Source: Salinicola endophyticus
GTDB taxonomy: Bacteria > Pseudomonadota > Gammaproteobacteria > Pseudomonadales > Halomonadaceae
NCBI RefSeq assembly: GCF_003206575.1
Contig: NZ_PZJO01000004.1
Location: 149,735 to 213,734 of the forward strand
Length of the DNA: 64,000 nt
Direction: 5' to 3'
Notes under the pieces: model-generated
Seen by the model: only the letters and a program-made list of their open reading frames with translations
Databases searched by the model: none
What the model was told of the DNA's origin: nothing
Position numbers and translations under genes: made by a program
Part shown: positions 47,078-56,017 of the stretch, in pieces
Numbering within the stretch: the stretch's first letter is position 1
Layout of the letters: each line of letters starts with the position of its first letter

Positions 47078-47097
47078 AGGACGGCGTCAGACAGCGC

Positions 47098-49206
47098 CTA
47101 GAACCGGTAAGAGAGCGTGGCGGTCACATGGCGCTCGGCGCCGAAGTAGCAGTAGGTGAGCGAGTTGCACGAGGCGACGTAGGACTTGTCGAGCAGGTTG
47201 CCGACATTGAGCCGGGCCTCCACGCCGCTAAGGCCGATCTCGCTCAGGTCGTAGCCCAGGGTGGCATCGACCAGGGTGTAGTCGGGCAGGGTCTCGCTGT
47301 TCTGGCGGTCGGCATAGAGACCGCCGTAGTAGCGTGCGCCGACCCCGGCATCCAGCCCTGCCAGGGCGCCGTGCGCCACGTCATAGTGGGCCCACAGGCT
47401 GGCCTGATGGCGCGGCGCGTAGATGGCGTAGTTGCCGCTCTCCCCGGGGACGTCGCTCTCCTTGTAGGTGATACCGGTGTAGGCGTAGCCGGCCTGGAGG
47501 TAGAAGGCCTCCGAGAGCCAGGTGCGCGCCTCCAGCTCGACCCCCTTGGACTGGATCTCGCCCACCGAACGGTAGTCGTCATCGGGCTGCTCCTTGGTGG
47601 CGACGTTCTCCTGATTGATGCGGAACAGCGCCACGCTGTACTGATTGCGGCTGCCCGGCGGCTGATACTTGAGCCCGGTCTCCCACTGGCGGCCCTCCAT
47701 CGGCTCGAGCAGGTCGCCGTCCTTGCCGCTGAAGCTCGTCGGGGTGAAGGCGGTGTTGTAGCTCAGGTAGGGGGCGAGGCCGTTGTCGAACCGGTAGAGC
47801 AGCCCGGCGCGCCCGCTGAACTGGGTATCGTCGAGGGTGCTGTTGCGGCCGCCGGCCAGGTGGTTGTCGTTCTCGACATCGACCCAGTCGTAGCGCCCGC
47901 CGAGGGTAAGGCGCCAGCCCCCGAGCGCCATCTGATCCTGCAGGTAGATGCCGGTCTGGTCGAGGTGATGGGTCTCATCGGCGTAGACGTTGCGTGCGCT
48001 GGTCAAGCCGCCGTCGCGACGCGGCGCGAACGGGTCGATGGGGGAGAAGCCGGCGCTCGTGTAGGTGACATCGTTCTTGCGCTTCTGATAGTCGATCCCC
48101 ACCAGCACGGTGTGATCGATGAAGCCGTCGCTCAGCTTGGCCTCGACCTGGTTGTCCAGCGTCCACGCCTGCAGCGATTCCCGCGCCCCGTAGTAGCCGC
48201 GGCGTAGCTGGTTGGTGTCACCGACCCAGCCGAGCTGGGCCACCTGATCCATGCGCACGTCGGCATCGAGATAGCTGAGTTTCTGACGCGCGACCACGGC
48301 ATCGCTGAAGCGGTGCTCCAGGCGGTAGCCGAACAGGCGCTGGTAGCGCTCGAACTTGTCGAAGTCGTCCTGCCCGTCGAAGAAGTCGTTGTCGATGTGC
48401 CGGCCATGGCGCCGGCTGACGGCCCCTTCATAGGGCACCCCCGAGTGGTAGCCGCCCTCCGGGTCCTTCTGCAGATAGGCCATCACGGTGAGCGTGGTGT
48501 CGTCGGTGGCATCCCAGGTGAGCGAGGGCATGATGGCGTAGCGTTCGTCCTCCACCGGGCCGAACTGGGTGTCGGCCTTGCTGCCCAGGCCGACCAGACG
48601 GTAGGCGACGCGACGGCTCTCGCCCAGGGGCCCGGAGAGATCGAAGGCGGCGCTGCGCCGGTCATGATCGCCGCTGCTGAACTGGAGTTCGTGGCGCGGG
48701 GTGAACAGCGGCTGCTTGCTGGTGAGGGCGACCAGCCCGCCGGGGGAGGAGCGCCCGTAGAGCACCGACGCCGGCCCCTTGACGATCTCCACGCTCTCCA
48801 GGAACCAGGGATCGATCACCATCGAGCTGTAGCCGTTGGTGTCCCCCATCAGCTTGAGCCCATCCAGGTAGACGTTGCTCAGGCTGCCATCCGAGAAGCC
48901 GCGCATCACCAGATAGTCATAGCGGTTGGAGGCCCCCACCTGATTGGTGTAGACCCCCGGGGTGTACTCGGCCGCTTCGCGCACGCTGCGCACATGGCGG
49001 ATATCCATCTGCTTGCGGTCGATGGTGGAGACACTCTGCGGGGTTTCGATGAAGGGCGTTTCTGTCTTGGTCGCCGCCGAGGGGGCGGTGACGGTGACGG
49101 TACCGAGATTGGCGTTATCGCTGGGGACTGGGCTCTGGGCGGCGGCACTCAGCGGCAGCAGCGAGGCGCCCAGCAGGCAGAAGGTGAAGGGAGAGCAGTT
49201 GCGCAT
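47098..49206 (-). CDS. TonB-dependent siderophore receptor (FhuA/FoxA type)
   Basis: 702 residues. Signal peptide 1-23; TonB box LGTVTVTAP; plug domain with ETPQSVSTIDRKQM, AAEYTPGVYTNQVG, VMRGFSDGSLSNVYLDGLKLM and VEIVKGPASVLYGRSSPGG. The barrel ends YCYFGAERHVTATLSYRF with a terminal Phe, as in hydroxamate receptors such as FhuA and FoxA. Probably imports a xenosiderophore such as ferrioxamine or ferrichrome. The AraC-type gene just upstream on the same strand probably controls it. Confidence 0.9.
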   Translation of the reverse strand: MRNCSPFTFCLLGASLLPLSAAAQSPVPSDNANLGTVTVTAPSAATKTETPFIETPQSVSTIDRKQMDIRHVRSVREAAEYTPGVYTNQVGASNRYDYLVMRGFSDGSLSNVYLDGLKLMGDTNGYSSMVIDPWFLESVEIVKGPASVLYGRSSPGGLVALTSKQPLFTPRHELQFSSGDHDRRSAAFDLSGPLGESRRVAYRLVGLGSKADTQFGPVEDERYAIMPSLTWDATDDTTLTVMAYLQKDPEGGYHSGVPYEGAVSRRHGRHIDNDFFDGQDDFDKFERYQRLFGYRLEHRFSDAVVARQKLSYLDADVRMDQVAQLGWVGDTNQLRRGYYGARESLQAWTLDNQVEAKLSDGFIDHTVLVGIDYQKRKNDVTYTSAGFSPIDPFAPRRDGGLTSARNVYADETHHLDQTGIYLQDQMALGGWRLTLGGRYDWVDVENDNHLAGGRNSTLDDTQFSGRAGLLYRFDNGLAPYLSYNTAFTPTSFSGKDGDLLEPMEGRQWETGLKYQPPGSRNQYSVALFRINQENVATKEQPDDDYRSVGEIQSKGVELEARTWLSEAFYLQAGYAYTGITYKESDVPGESGNYAIYAPRHQASLWAHYDVAHGALAGLDAGVGARYYGGLYADRQNSETLPDYTLVDATLGYDLSEIGLSGVEARLNVGNLLDKSYVASCNSLTYCYFGAERHVTATLSYRF

Positions 49207-49351
49207 GGCCGGTATGAGGTTCCCTGTGATCGGATGTGTGTGGATGTAATCGAGAATTATTCCCGATTAGGCCGATCCATTGCCTATGCCGAATGCCACA
49301 AAAGCTATGCGTGCTGCCAGGACGCCCATGTCGATGCTCGCGTTTTGTCTT

Positions 49352-50440
49352 TCACTGTTCGCGCCTCACCTCCCTGGGCGCCACGCCGTGGAACTGGCGA
49401 AAGGCGGTGGCGAAGTTGGTCGCATGGCGATAGCCGGCGCAGCGCGCTGCCTCCTGCACCGGCAGGCCCTCCCGCAGCAGGCGATGGGCCAGACGCAGAC
49501 GGAACTCGCGCAGCTGCGCGAACAGTGAGCGGCCATAGCGGCAGCGATACTTGCGGCGCAGGGCGCTGGGGCTCATGCAGGCGAGCCGGGCGAGGGCATC
49601 GAGGGAGTGCGCCCGCCCAGGATGGCGTTCGAGCTCTGCGTGTACCCGGGCCAGCAGCGCCCGGTCCCGTGCGCTCAGCGCATCGGCCGGCTCGACGGCG
49701 CCGTGCTCGACGCTATAGCCGCCCCCGCTTTGCTGCAGCGCCTGGCCCAGCATCTGCAGTGCCAGCCCCTGGGTCATCAGCTCGGTGCCGGGGGCTCCCG
49801 CTGGCCACTGCAGCGACTCTTCGAGACTCCGCAGCAGCGCATCGGAGAGGGAAAGCCTGCGGCAACCGTGACCCAGCGCCAGGCGCTCGAGCCAGGGTGA
49901 AAGAGGGGGAGATGCATGAGGCGAGCGATAAGATGCCTGTGCCTGCGGCGCTTTCAACAGGGTGAGGTTGATCGCCCGCACCCGGGGCTGGGCCACATGG
50001 CGGGCACTCAGCGGCGATGGCAGAAGGGCGTCGGGCACGGTGTAGTCAGGCAGGGTGTCGTCAGGCACGTCGTAGTCGAGCAGGGCGCTCTGGCCGGCGA
50101 GCAGCCGGCAGCGCTCACCACCCATCGCCAGCTCGGCTTCACCTTCGAGCACGACGATGATCGAGAGATGCGCCGGCGCGCCGGGCAGTGCGTGGCTCTC
50201 GTAGGTCTGGGCAATGCCGATATCGGAGCTGACCCACTGGCAGCCGGGCCAGGGCTGGGCTTCAGCGATCCGCCCCTCGACGACGCAGCGCGAGCCGCCG
50301 GGGCGGCCGGTCTCGAAGTCGGGGAAGCGGTGGGCAATATGGTAGCGCCGCTCGAAGTGGGCGAAATCATCCACGCTCAGGGCGCGGAGGGGTGCCACGT
50401 CAGCGGCGGGCGGGGTATCCGGGGTAGCGGAAGCGGACAT
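49352..50440 (-). CDS. AraC-family regulator, PchR-like
   Basis: 362 residues. C-terminal double helix-turn-helix (about 265-360): SLDALARLACMSPSALRRKYRCRYGRSLFAQLREFRLRLAHRLL, RYAGYRHATNFATAFRQFHGVAPREVR-type block. The N-terminal ligand domain is of the siderophore-sensing PchR kind. A Pro-Asp-rich 15-bp repeat encodes a loop near 120-140. ATG at 50440 (a TTG precedes it). Gene lies directly upstream of the TonB receptor, the usual arrangement for siderophore-induced activation. Confidence 0.86.
   Translation of the reverse strand: MSASATPDTPPAADVAPLRALSVDDFAHFERRYHIAHRFPDFETGRPGGSRCVVEGRIAEAQPWPGCQWVSSDIGIAQTYESHALPGAPAHLSIIVVLEGEAELAMGGERCRLLAGQSALLDYDVPDDTLPDYTVPDALLPSPLSARHVAQPRVRAINLTLLKAPQAQASYRSPHASPPLSPWLERLALGHGCRRLSLSDALLRSLEESLQWPAGAPGTELMTQGLALQMLGQALQQSGGGYSVEHGAVEPADALSARDRALLARVHAELERHPGRAHSLDALARLACMSPSALRRKYRCRYGRSLFAQLREFRLRLAHRLLREGLPVQEAARCAGYRHATNFATAFRQFHGVAPREVRREQ
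50030..50089. repeat. 15-bp in-frame repeat within AraC-type gene, 4 units
   Basis: GTCGGGCACGGTGTA, GTCAGGCAGGGTGTC, GTCAGGCACGTCGTA, GTCGAGCAGGGCGCT at exact 15-bp period, encoding Tyr-Asp-Val-Pro-Asp / Asp-Thr-Leu-Pro-Asp / Tyr-Thr-Val-Pro-Asp pentads. Confidence 0.8.
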
Positions 50441-50520
50441 CAAAGAGACCTGGCAACGAGCAGCGATGCAGTGGCGGAAGTGGCGTCACAGCAGTGCCGT
50501 CAACGCCCTGACGAGTAAAC

Positions 50521-50539
50521 GATAATACGTTTCATTCGC
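50521..50539 (-). promoter_or_regulatory. Possible Fur site upstream of AraC-type regulator
   Basis: GATAATACGTTTCATTCGC matches 12 of 19 consensus positions, the left half perfectly, about 80 bp upstream of the start. Iron control of a PchR-like gene is expected but the match is weak. Confidence 0.35.
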
Positions 50540-50562
50540 TACTCGCTGCCAGTCTCTTCTTT

Positions 50563-51459
50563 CTACCAGGCGATGATCGCGATCACCACCAGCGCAAACA
50601 GCGCCCACTTGATGGCGTAGTAGAGCGTCTTGTTGCGCTTCTTCAGCGCCTTGCCCTGACGGCGTACCGCGTAGAGATACTTGAAGGCGCGGTTGAGGCC
50701 GCCGGTGCGGTCGTTGTCATCGTTGGGCGAGCTGGCGGCGGCCATCAGCGTGCGCCCGACGAAGCGGTTGAGACGCCGCGCCCAGCCATACTTCATCGGC
50801 CGTTCGATATCGCAGAACAGAATCAGACGATCCTGGTCCGAGCCGTTCTCCGCCCGGTGCAGGTAGGTTTCGTCGAACATCACCGCTTCACCGTCGCGCC
50901 AGCTGTACTTCTGGCCGTCGACATCGATATAGCAGCGGTCATCGTTGGGCGTCACCAGACCCAGGTGGTAGCGCAGCGAGCCGGCGTAGGGGTCGCGGTG
51001 CAGGGTCAGGTGGCTGCCGGCGGGCAGTTCGGCGAACATCGCCGCCTTGACGTTGGGAATGCCGGCGAGCAGCTCGGTGGTACGCGGGCAGAGCTGGCGC
51101 GCGGAGGGGTGGCTCTCGCCGTACCACTTGAGATAGAAGCGCTTCCAGCCGCGGCGGAAGAAGGAGTTGAAGCCGGCGTCGTCGTAGCGCGAGGAGGCCT
51201 TGATATGGTCCTGCAGGGCCATCGCCTCGTCACGAATCTCCTGCCAGTTGCCGGTCAGACGCTCTAGCTCCGGATAGTTGCCGAGATCGTGGTAGGGCTG
51301 GTCCTTGTCGCGGCCGAAGAGTGTCATCAGCGCATTGATCGGCGCCATGAAGGTCGAGTGATCGGAGACCTGACGCAGCGGCCGATGGCGCACCCGCCCC
51401 CGGTAGTGGGTATAGAGCACGCTGGCGATGAACAGCAGGATGAGAATCCACTTGATCAT
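50563..51459 (-). CDS. lpxO: Lipid A 2-hydroxylase-like Fe(II)/2-oxoglutarate dioxygenase
   Basis: 298 residues with hydrophobic helices at both ends (about 2-18 and 278-297) around an aspartyl/asparaginyl hydroxylase domain. Iron ligands: LTLHRDPYAGSLRYHLGLV (His, Asp) and DETYLHRAENGSDQDRLILFCD (His, then the 2-oxoglutarate Arg). LpxO adds a 2-hydroxyl to a lipid A acyl chain at the inner membrane. The two-anchor arrangement and length fit LpxO, although other membrane-bound members of the family exist. Confidence 0.8.
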   Translation of the reverse strand: MIKWILILLFIASVLYTHYRGRVRHRPLRQVSDHSTFMAPINALMTLFGRDKDQPYHDLGNYPELERLTGNWQEIRDEAMALQDHIKASSRYDDAGFNSFFRRGWKRFYLKWYGESHPSARQLCPRTTELLAGIPNVKAAMFAELPAGSHLTLHRDPYAGSLRYHLGLVTPNDDRCYIDVDGQKYSWRDGEAVMFDETYLHRAENGSDQDRLILFCDIERPMKYGWARRLNRFVGRTLMAAASSPNDDNDRTGGLNRAFKYLYAVRRQGKALKKRNKTLYYAIKWALFALVVIAIIAW

Positions 51460-51558
51460 GGAGAGTCCGTTTCCATAGGGAGAGTGTGAGGGATGGGTGC
51501 CGGGTGCGAGTGTCGGAAGAATCGCAGTGGCCCGTCAGGGAAAAAACCGTTTGTCTGC

Positions 51559-52350
51559 TCACGATTGTCGCGGAATCGTGACCAGGGTCAAGTGATAGCC
51601 ATCCACCCGTGCTACCTGGCCGGTGAGTCTACGCCCCGCCGGCCACTGCGGTGCCAGCGTCTTGCCCAGCTCCAGCGTGACCGCACCGGCAGCGGGCTGC
51701 CACTCGACCAGACGGGCATGGGGAAAGTAGAAACGCTGGCGCACCAGCGGATAGAGCGCCTTGAACAGGCTCTCCTTGAGCGAGAACACCTGGGTCACGA
51801 AGGCCGCCTGCTGCGCTGGCGGCAGGCTTGTTAGCCACTCGCGCTCGCTCTCCACCAGAATCTGCGGCGCCAGGCGCAGCGCCCGGGCCGGGTCGAGCTC
51901 GCCCTCGGCATCCAGGCCGATACCGGCAAGGCGTGAGCGCTCCGCCACCACGCTCGCCGCCAGCCCCTGGCTATGGGTGATCGACCCCACGCAGCCCGCG
52001 GGCCACAGCGGCAAGCGTTCGCTATCCGTCTGCGGCGTGGTGGGGGTGCCGGTGAGCGCACCCAGCGCCTGCCGCGCACACAGGCGCCCGGCCAGATACT
52101 CGGCGCGGCGTTTGGTGGCCGCACTGGCCAGACGCTCGGGCAGGGCGACCTGCCATGGTGAGAGATCCGCCGCGCTCAGCGCATCGACAGCGAAGTGGAG
52201 CCGGGCACAGTGCACCCCCGCGAGGGGCTGCGGCCAGGGCCAGGCGGTGCTTTCACCTTGGCAACCCGGCGGCAGCGTCTCGGATGAAACGCCCGTGCTC
52301 ACGGGCGCATCGGCGCCCATCCCCGGGCTCATACCGGCATGCCCAGCCAT
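51559..52350 (-). CDS. EntD-type 4'-phosphopantetheinyl transferase
   Basis: 263 residues. EntD/Sfp motifs: GSITHSQGLAASVVA, IGLDAEGELD (Mg-binding Asp and Glu) and QVFSLKESLFKALYPL. Transfers phosphopantetheine from CoA to carrier proteins. Aerobactin synthesis needs no carrier protein, so the target is an NRPS/PKS or fatty acid carrier elsewhere. It follows the YceI-like gene after 3 bp, so they are likely one transcript. Confidence 0.88.
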   Translation of the reverse strand: MAGHAGMSPGMGADAPVSTGVSSETLPPGCQGESTAWPWPQPLAGVHCARLHFAVDALSAADLSPWQVALPERLASAATKRRAEYLAGRLCARQALGALTGTPTTPQTDSERLPLWPAGCVGSITHSQGLAASVVAERSRLAGIGLDAEGELDPARALRLAPQILVESEREWLTSLPPAQQAAFVTQVFSLKESLFKALYPLVRQRFYFPHARLVEWQPAAGAVTLELGKTLAPQWPAGRRLTGQVARVDGYHLTLVTIPRQS

Positions 52351-52353
52351 GGA

Positions 52354-52962
52354 TCAGCGGTCGACCAGCAGGGCATCGAGTTTGACCGGCACCTCGTCAC
52401 CGATCTGCTGATAGCCCAGCAGCGAGAGGATCGTGCGCACGGTGCCGTTCTTCATCAGCTGCTTGCCATCCAGCGATACCGGCTCGGCGTTGCGCACCCG
52501 GACCCGATTCTCGGCCTCGCGGGTGAAGCGCACCGGCAGGCGCTCCTGGCGCTGCTCGCCGTTGGCATCGGTACGCAGCTTGAGCACCTCGACGGTGGAC
52601 TGCCCCACGCGCAGCGAGTTGATGCGCTCCGGCGGCAGTTGGGTCACCACCGTGACCAGGGTGGAATTGGTCAGCGACGACATCCACGGCGGCAACTGGC
52701 CCAGCCGATCCAGCAGATCGGTCTGGTTGAGCCGCACCGGCAGGCGCAGCGTGCCATCTGCGCTGATTTCGCCCTCCATGCGCTTGAGCGCGTGCTGGTG
52801 CGGGATCCGCTGGCCGCTGCTGGTGATCTCGGTCACCTCTGCGGTGACCTGGGAGTGGCTCGGGTCCAGCTGCCACGCCGCCTGTGCCACACTGCCGAAC
52901 GCCGAGGCGGCACCCAGCAGTAAGACGCCGGCGACGCGGCGTAAAAGCGTATTCGATGACAT
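52354..52962 (-). CDS. YceI-like exported protein
   Basis: 202 residues from the ATG at 52962, with GGAGGA 6 bp upstream. Signal peptide about 1-29 (cleaved after AQA). Mature start WQLDPSHSQVTAEVTEI resembles the YceI lipocalin-like beta barrel, and the C-terminus VPVKLDALLVDR fits. Binds a lipid or isoprenoid in homologues; ligand here unknown. Upstream gene of the phosphopantetheinyl transferase. Confidence 0.75.
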   Translation of the reverse strand: MSSNTLLRRVAGVLLLGAASAFGSVAQAAWQLDPSHSQVTAEVTEITSSGQRIPHQHALKRMEGEISADGTLRLPVRLNQTDLLDRLGQLPPWMSSLTNSTLVTVVTQLPPERINSLRVGQSTVEVLKLRTDANGEQRQERLPVRFTREAENRVRVRNAEPVSLDGKQLMKNGTVRTILSLLGYQQIGDEVPVKLDALLVDR

Positions 52963-53045
52963 GGTGTCCTCCCTGGACAGAGACGAGCGGGGCAATGTCT
53001 GGTCTGCGCCCCTGGCTTTGGGTATCATACGGCTCCCGCGTTTCA

Positions 53046-53122
<77 letters not shown>

Positions 53123-53526
53123 CAGTTTCCCGTCTTTCAGGTCTTCTCCAGACCGCTTCAGGGCATGAGAGCCTGCCTTCAAACTGCCTGTGCTCAAGCA
53201 CTAGCTTCCCCAACTGATGCGTTTCGAACTCACGAGCCCGAGGGTTGTGCGATGCGGCCTGCGCAGGCGAATGGGTAGATCTCTTTGGCAACGGCCGGCC
53301 GGTTCGGTTCATTAGTGCTGTACGAAGACCGATAGCCCACCTGGCCGATGAGGCATGCGTCAGGACCAAGGGATTATGAGTCCCCTATGCTTAGAGATGG
53401 GCTTTGAGCCCCGCGCACGATTTTTACCCCTGCGTATATCGCGCAGGGCATCAGCGTGCATAATCGTTACATTCGAATGTGATGAACCATAGCCGAGCCA
53501 TCGAGGGAAGGGGGCAGTACGGGGAT
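53123..53526. other. tRNA-adjacent spacer with inverted anticodon-arm copy
   Basis: No gene is supported. At 53364-53386 there is an exact 23-bp inverted copy of tRNA positions 53072-53094 (anticodon arm and variable loop). A minus-strand frame ending GPVGLEPTTKGL is merely the tRNA read backwards. The spacer looks like integration debris. Confidence 0.65.
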
Positions 53527-55911
53527 ATGCTGGTCTACAACGCCACCAAGCAGCAGTTCATCGATGATGTGCGCGCCAATGTCATTACCGACACTATCAA
53601 TAACGAGGTGGCTCGCCGGCTAAACCGCAACTCGCCCCGTAATGAGATGCTGTCCTGGGAAAACTCGCTGCGCTTCATGATGAGCGCTTTGCTCGATGAA
53701 GGTATCCCGGCTTCGGCGGGTGTGGCGATCGAGTACAACATCCCGCTGACCAATCGACGTGTCGACTTCATTCTTACGGGTAAGAATCCCCAGCGGGCCG
53801 ATACTGCTGTCATCATCGAGCTGAAACAGTGGGAGTCCGTCGAGGTGACGAAAAAGGATGCCATCGTCAAGACTCGCCTGGGCAAAGGAGTGCGTGAGAC
53901 CAATCATCCCTCGTATCAGGCGTGGTCTTACGCAGACCTCATCAATGACTACAACGAGACGGTGCGGTCGGAGTCGATCCAACTGATGCCCTGCGCCTAC
54001 CTGCACAACATGAAGCAGGGAGACGCCATCAATGATGCCTTCTACTCCCATCACACCGGTCGAGCGCCTGTATTCATCTCGCCGGATGCCCTGAAGCTCT
54101 CGGCATTTCTCAGCCAGCACATCAAATACGGCGATAGCGACAACATCATGTATCGCATCGAGCACGGGGTGATCAAGCCGAGCAAGAACCTTGCGGATGC
54201 CCTGGCCTCGATGATGGATGGTAACGCCGAGTTTCTGATGATCGACGAACAGAAACTGGTCTATGAAACAGCACTCGATCTCGCCCATCGGGTCGCCAAG
54301 GGCGGCAAGCAGTGCCTGATCGTCAAGGGCGGCCCGGGCACCGGCAAGTCGGTGGTCGCGATCAACCTGCTGGTGGAGCTGACGAAGCGTGAGATGATGA
54401 CGCAATACGTCTCGCGCAATTCGGCTCCGCGCGAAGTGTTCAAGAAGCGGCTTACCGGCACGCGCAAGAAGACCCATATCGACAATCTGTTCAAGGGCTC
54501 GGGCAGCTACGTCAACGCCGAGCCGGATACCTTCCACGCGCTGATCGTCGACGAGGCACATCGCCTGAACGAAAAGTCCGGCATGTATCAGAACCTGGGC
54601 GAGAGCCAGATCAAGGAGATCATCGTCGCGTCACGGCTCTCGATCTTCTTCATCGACGAAGCGCAGCGTGTGACGTTGAAAGACGTGGGTACGGTCGAGG
54701 AGGTTCGGCGGCGGGCAGCGGAGTGCGGCGCCGAGGTCAGTGAGCTGGAGCTGGCCTCGCAGTTCCGCTGCAACGGCTCGGATGGCTATCTGGCCTGGCT
54801 CGATCATGCGCTGCAGATCCGTACCACGGCCAACACCGACCTGGAGGGCATCGACTACGACTTCCAGGTATTCGATGACCCGAGCGCCCTGCGCCGCGCG
54901 ATTCTCGACAAGAACCGCAAGGCCAACAAGGCGCGCATGGTCGCCGGTTACTGCTGGCCGTGGGCGAGCAAGAAAGACAAGCACGCCATGGACATCGTCT
55001 TCCCCGAGTACGGCTTTGCGGCCCAGTGGAATCTCGATGACGACGGCATGCTATGGGCGATTGCCGATGCCTCTGTCGAGCAGGTTGGCTGTATCCACAC
55101 CTGTCAGGGGCTCGAATTCGACTATGTTGGCGTCATCATCGGGAACGACTTCGTCATTCGCGACGGGCGGGTGGTGACGGACGCGGCCAAGCGCGCCAGC
55201 CAGGATCGCTCGGTGCACGGCTACAAGACGCTGCTCAAGCAGGAGCCGGAGCACGCCCGCAAGCTGGCGGATCAGATCATCAAGAACACCTACCGCACGC
55301 TCATGACGCGGGGCCAGAAGGGCTGCTATGTCTATGCCACGGACCCCGAAACCCGAGAATATTTCGCGGCCTTTGCACGCGACTCCGCCGGGCAAGGTGA
55401 GGATACCGCGCTGGAAGAAGCGCTGGATGGCTTGCACCTGCCTATCGTGACGCGCGAAGACGCCGAGCCGTTCGAGCGTCATGTGCCCGTCTATGACTTG
55501 AGCATTGCCGCCGGTCAGTTCAGCGAAATGCAGATCGCCGACGCCGAACACTGGATCGAGCTGCCGGAGCATCTACGCATGAGTCCCGACCTCTTCGTCA
55601 GTCGGGTGGTGGGGGAGTCGATGAACCGGCGTATACCCAATGGCGCCTGGTGCCTGTTCCGTGCCAATCCTGGCGGCACGCGGCAGGGCAAGGTCGTCGT
55701 GGTCCAGCATCGCTCAATCGAAGACCCGGATTACGGCGGTAGCTTCACGATCAAGCTCTATCAGAGCGAGAAGATCGAGGCGTACGGCGAGTACGTGAAC
55801 CAGCGCATCGTGCTGAAGCCCCAGACCAACGCCTTCGGCTACAAGGATATCGTGCTCGAGGATGAGCTCGAGGACCTGAAGGTCATCGGTGAATTCCTCT
55901 CCGTGCTGTGA
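53527..55911 (+). CDS. Nuclease-DUF2075 helicase-S24 peptidase fusion
   Basis: 794 residues from the ATG at 53527 (MLVYNATKQQFIDDVR, the usual family start; an ATG at 53482 is possible). Three parts can be seen. About 50-130: PD-(D/E)xK-like nuclease core RRVDFILTG ... VIIELKQW (Asp80, Glu98, Lys100). About 240-600: DUF2075/SF1 helicase with Walker A KGGPGTGKSVV, LIVDEAHRLNE, ELASQFRCNGSD and TCQGLEFDYVGV. About 650-794: LexA-like S24 peptidase with Ala662-Gly663, Ser698 (VVGESMNRRIPNGAW) and Lys743 (FTIKLY). The Gly-to-Ser spacing of 35 matches UmuD. Suggests autocleavage; function unproven. A MazG-like gene follows. Confidence 0.82.
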   Translation: MLVYNATKQQFIDDVRANVITDTINNEVARRLNRNSPRNEMLSWENSLRFMMSALLDEGIPASAGVAIEYNIPLTNRRVDFILTGKNPQRADTAVIIELKQWESVEVTKKDAIVKTRLGKGVRETNHPSYQAWSYADLINDYNETVRSESIQLMPCAYLHNMKQGDAINDAFYSHHTGRAPVFISPDALKLSAFLSQHIKYGDSDNIMYRIEHGVIKPSKNLADALASMMDGNAEFLMIDEQKLVYETALDLAHRVAKGGKQCLIVKGGPGTGKSVVAINLLVELTKREMMTQYVSRNSAPREVFKKRLTGTRKKTHIDNLFKGSGSYVNAEPDTFHALIVDEAHRLNEKSGMYQNLGESQIKEIIVASRLSIFFIDEAQRVTLKDVGTVEEVRRRAAECGAEVSELELASQFRCNGSDGYLAWLDHALQIRTTANTDLEGIDYDFQVFDDPSALRRAILDKNRKANKARMVAGYCWPWASKKDKHAMDIVFPEYGFAAQWNLDDDGMLWAIADASVEQVGCIHTCQGLEFDYVGVIIGNDFVIRDGRVVTDAAKRASQDRSVHGYKTLLKQEPEHARKLADQIIKNTYRTLMTRGQKGCYVYATDPETREYFAAFARDSAGQGEDTALEEALDGLHLPIVTREDAEPFERHVPVYDLSIAAGQFSEMQIADAEHWIELPEHLRMSPDLFVSRVVGESMNRRIPNGAWCLFRANPGGTRQGKVVVVQHRSIEDPDYGGSFTIKLYQSEKIEAYGEYVNQRIVLKPQTNAFGYKDIVLEDELEDLKVIGEFLSVL

Positions 55912-56017
55912 GCGAGTGGGCGGCCGGATGGTCGCCAATGCCGATACCGGCTGGATAGAGAGCGGTAGAGCAGGCATGCTCACCGCTATCCGATACCGCA
56001 GAACCAGGTGACGCTAG

